This document shows positions 60,663 through 64,000 of a stretch of 64,000 nucleotides of DNA, in pieces. The translations under genes were made by a program, and so were the position numbers. The stretch covers positions 12,830,563 through 12,894,562 of the forward strand of contig CM060850.1 of NCBI GenBank assembly GCA_030737835.1, read 5' to 3'. The DNA comes from Acorus gramineus. Lineage: Eukaryota; Streptophyta; Magnoliopsida; Acorales; Acoraceae. Within the stretch, counting starts at the first letter, position 1. Each line of letters begins with the position of its first letter. Under the pieces are notes generated by a model. That model was not told where the DNA came from, did no database searches, and worked only from the letters and a program-made list of their open reading frames with translations.

Positions 60663-61961
60663 ATGATGATGATGAAGAAAATTGAAGACATAGACGAGGC
60701 CGGTGACTGCTACAACAACAAGAACAAAATCATTATACATTGGTCAGAATTATGTAGAGACATGTTGGACCTTATTGCGAGTCACCTTGCAACACCATGG
60801 GACTATATGAGCTTCCGTGGAGTGTGCAAGTCATGGAGGTCTCTAACACCACCACTTAGCCGCCTCCCGTGGTTGTTGCTCCACGACGATCCACCGACGA
60901 CAAGGTTGTGCCACTTCTACAGCCCGCTCGAGGACCGTGTTCATTCGTTTGACATATCAGAGATGTCTGGGCGCCGCTTCTGTTGTGGCTATTCAAAAGG
61001 ATGGCTAGTAATGTTTCACGAAGGGACCAAGAAGCTCTCTCTATTGAACCCCTTCTCAGGGGGTTCAATCCCTCTTCCTCTGCTTCCCAAGTTATATCCA
61101 GAGGATATCTCTGTTGGGGTACACAGGAAATGGAGGCGCAGTCCGAGATACATACAGAAGGTCATCCTCTCCAAGGCGCCCACCTCGCCAGATTGTATAA
61201 TCGTTATCATTTTTTTCTGCGGTTACCTTGGTTTCTGTAGGCCAGGGGACAAAACATGGATCTGCCTCGACATGGATTACGATGGTCCATTTGAGGATGC
61301 CGTGTTTTTCAAGGATCGGTTAGTCGCTGTTTCCGAATTGGGCTATATCACGGAATTTGATATTGGCGAGCAGGATGAAGATTCAACAACTTGGGATGAT
61401 GTACAGTCAGTGAGACGACCCAAGGACGAGCAAATATCTGAGGAGCAGCACTTCATTCTGACATCCCCAGATGGAAGTCAAGAAGAAGAGCAGGAGATGG
61501 ACAATGTGAAGTTCTATATAGTGGAGTCCTGTGGGGGAGACCTTCTATTGGCAGTGCAGCTGAAGCATGATAACCTCTCACAGGGTGGTGAAGGCATCAA
61601 GAACACGACAGCCGAGTTCTTGTTGTTCAGGTTGGATAACAATACTGATCATGGTCGGCAATGGGTCAGATTGGAGGGCTTAGGCGACGAGGCGTTGTTC
61701 TTGGGCAAGAACGAATCCCGATCGATCATCATCGTTGCTGATGATGATAGCTTACATGGTTTGAGGAAGAACTGTATCTACTTCACGGAATCTGAACATG
61801 GTTGCTTTACCGGCAATACAGTAGATCCACATTGGGATCTAGATATGGGTGTCTACAGCTTGGAAAATAGAAGTGTGAGTGACTACATCATATCAAAGAA
61901 ACCATATCGAATTGGGGGTGGAAAGCAGGTCTGGGAGTCTCCACCTATTTGGCTCAATTGA
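60663..61961 (+). CDS. F-box/DUF295 protein (SKIP23-like)
   Basis: Single-exon gene of 432 residues, of the plant F-box family with a C-terminal DUF295 (KIB1-4 beta-propeller-like) domain. Such proteins are expected to join SCF ubiquitin ligases through SKP1. The F-box is at about residues 26-65 (WSELCRDMLDLIASHLATPWDYMSFRGVCKSWRS). Next comes the typical LCHFYSPLEDRVHSFD and GWLVMFHEGTKKLSLLNPFSG region. The C-terminal block NCIYFTESE...DMGVYSLENRSV is the DUF295 signature. The start could be any of four consecutive Met codons (60663-60674). No stop or frameshift is seen and the length is normal. The substrate is unknown; the family is large and fast-evolving, so many members are poorly expressed. 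Confidence 0.92.
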   Translation: MMMMKKIEDIDEAGDCYNNKNKIIIHWSELCRDMLDLIASHLATPWDYMSFRGVCKSWRSLTPPLSRLPWLLLHDDPPTTRLCHFYSPLEDRVHSFDISEMSGRRFCCGYSKGWLVMFHEGTKKLSLLNPFSGGSIPLPLLPKLYPEDISVGVHRKWRRSPRYIQKVILSKAPTSPDCIIVIIFFCGYLGFCRPGDKTWICLDMDYDGPFEDAVFFKDRLVAVSELGYITEFDIGEQDEDSTTWDDVQSVRRPKDEQISEEQHFILTSPDGSQEEEQEMDNVKFYIVESCGGDLLLAVQLKHDNLSQGGEGIKNTTAEFLLFRLDNNTDHGRQWVRLEGLGDEALFLGKNESRSIIIVADDDSLHGLRKNCIYFTESEHGCFTGNTVDPHWDLDMGVYSLENRSVSDYIISKKPYRIGGGKQVWESPPIWLN

Positions 61962-64000
61962 ACATGAAAGCTGCGCACACTATAGTTGATGATCGCATAG
62001 AACAGGGTGGAATGAAATTGGTTACTGAGACTTGATTATTTGGAGACTAACGGAGATTTGTACCATATCTTATGCATTTTTTTTTTGGGAGTCACCACTT
62101 AATTATTTGGGTAAGGCTCTGTTTTGCAACAATGAAAAAAAAAGCAACTTTTAGCTTTTTTTTATAAATTAAAATTAAAACCTGTCAACTTAAATATATC
62201 ATTATTAATAGATTTTGTTTATGAATTATGCTTTAAAATCTGTGTTTCATAAAGTAGTCATCATCATTACACCATCAAAAGGTGTGCATAAAGGATATCA
62301 AAAGTTAAAAGCTGCTTTTGAAACTGTATTTCCAAACACAACCTTGACGGAAAAAGAAAGGCACGCACAATTTTTTTTTTTTTTTTTAATATTAGTTTTA
62401 AATTTTTTTATGCTACTAGAGAAAAACATATATTTGTTTTTTAAAAAATAAATTGCATTGGTATGACAAGGGAAAAAGATTAGTAAGTTTACCTATAATA
62501 AACGGGTTCTGGTCCACCCTAATCCGATATGGACTCGACCCATTGACAAGTCTAGTGCCAAGTCATATCTAGACCCTATAACTGCCAACCAAAGAGAAGC
62601 ACCGCTAGTTGATAACTATTCTTTATAAAATGGTTTCAACTATCAATAGATAATATAATTTAGAGGGGCACAAATAGAGCCACCATAAGAGAAACCCAGG
62701 GATGTGTCCACCGAAATTCAATCCGAACTTGATCAGACCCGGACCATATAACCGATAAAAGATAATACAATTTATTTTTGCTTCAAACATCGGTATTCTT
62801 GAAGTGGTTGATCAAATTGAGCTTTTTAATAATATTAACGGTGACAACCAGCAAGGGATCACATGGGTGAGTGGACGACCGGTCGATTGTGAGGGGAACT
62901 GGACAATGATGTTGTATTGTGATGGAGATGAATGGGTGGGAGAGAGAGTTAATATACGAGGGACTTTTAAATTAAGAGATCAAAATGTGTGGGGCATGGT
63001 AAATGAGGGGCTTATCTACAATTTAGAGGAACACAAATAGAGCCACCATAAGAAAAACCCGGGGATCTATCCACCCAGATCCGATCTGGACTTGATCAGA
63101 TCGAACCGTATCACTGATCAAAGAGAATGACAATCAGGTGATTGATAGATGTTCTTGAAAATATTGTTTCAATAGATAATACAATAAATATACGGGGACT
63201 ATATGCCCACCCCGTATAGATAGAAACCCACCCCGTTTTAAAAAAGAAAAATTGGTTTCATCCGCTATTGAAATCCAAAGGAAACTCACCCCTATCGTCC
63301 CCACCCCGTGTTGAACATAACCTACCCCATATATCTGAGGCTTCCCGTCTGGTCGACCTCTAGCAGTTAGAGTCGACGATATGTCCGTTGATACCAAGCT
63401 AGAAGCAACACTGATTCGAGTGAGCTAATCAAACTGATGGATTGGTGATATTCCCTCTCTAGGTCGACAATGCTAACGTCAACCTATATGAAGTTGGGTC
63501 GCCTATAGATATGTCAATTGAAAGTAAGAGGGAACATATATGTGAGTTGTTCGATTGAGTGGTGGCCGACTATACCTATCCAGGTCGGCACTGTAACGGG
63601 CAACTAGTGCATAAAGAAATCGACCATCAGTCGGTGATAGTTGTTTTGTTGACTTGGATAAACATTGTGACCCAATCACATCTCTGTCAGATTACCATGT
63701 GAGTGGGACTAAAATTACACAAACAAAGAAGAAGAAAAGAATAATACATTGGAGGTTGCAAGTTGTGGACTTGGATAAAGTACAATAATTATGTTAGTTG
63801 CAGGGATTGAGTTGTTACCAAATTGTTTGTCATATTTCTGTTAAACTCGTATATTTGACAAGAGCACATAAGAGATTCTATTAAGGATGGTAGTACATTT
63901 TTCATACATTAAAATGCATGTCACAGTGTCACAATAAGTTTAAACTCCTCTCACGTCGATCCATCAATGCCAGCCGGAGAGTAGACTCCGTGAGGGACGG
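61962..64000. other. 3' flank of the F-box gene; direct repeat; no gene
   Basis: A block of about 100 bp beginning GA(A/G)GGGCACAAATAGAGCC at 62661-62760 recurs diverged at 63024-63125. The frame between (62804-63040, 78 codons) has a protein-like run (GDNQQGITWVSGRPVDCEGNWTMMLYCDGDEWVGERVN) but no family could be named. 63350-63640 is rich in GTCGAC/GTCGGC-type words, as is 38690-38970. Confidence 0.4.

Noticed and set aside
1-64000. CRISPR arrays, bacterial operons or phage-like defence systems
   Set aside because: No regular repeat-spacer structure and no prokaryotic gene organisation. All genes are eukaryotic with introns.

Overview
The window is AT-rich nuclear DNA from a flowering plant. 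The evidence is spliced genes with GT-AG introns, plant-type gene families (a plant thymidine kinase, an hnRNP A/B-like protein, a WAT1/MtN21 transporter, an F-box/DUF295 protein, a PPR fragment) and a dense cover of plant-type transposable elements, microsatellites and foldback repeats. I cannot name the species.

Layout: a thymidine kinase gene lies on the minus strand at 1926-4723 (4 coding exons). 5-11 kb is repeat-rich intergenic DNA and includes a 1.4 kb Mutator-like (MULE) element. 11.0-19.1 kb is a truncated LTR retrotransposon on the minus strand: an LTR of about 4.4 kb, a primer-binding site and a little leader. A related 3.0 kb solo LTR is inserted inside that LTR. 21.1-25.1 kb holds a TIR element with a second element nested in it and another MULE copy. 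A two-RRM glycine-rich RNA-binding protein gene is on the plus strand at 26124-29186. 31-35.6 kb has foldback elements and a third MULE copy, in inverted orientation.

35.6-57.3 kb is a decayed tandem cluster of WAT1-related transporter sequences on the plus strand. Copy A (35678 to about 36540) and copy B (41683 to about 45540) are broken and both lack the two exons 5 and 6. Copy C (52578-57249) has all seven exons but a 2-bp frameshift in exon 4. Copies A and B were then hit by a SINE, a Tourist-type MITE, a hAT-like element and a long-TIR element. Comparing the copies lets several insertion points be read to the base, with target-site duplications. A PPR-gene fragment (57.5-58.0 kb) and an intact single-exon F-box/DUF295 gene (60663-61961) complete the coding content.

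The genes are unrelated housekeeping or plant family genes and form no operon or pathway cluster. The most distinctive content is the transposon record: a three-member MULE family whose interior carries arrays of short palindromes built from GTTACA/TGTAAC, and the cross-dated insertions in the WAT1 copies. All exon borders are read by eye from splice signals and family similarity. No transcript or database support was available.
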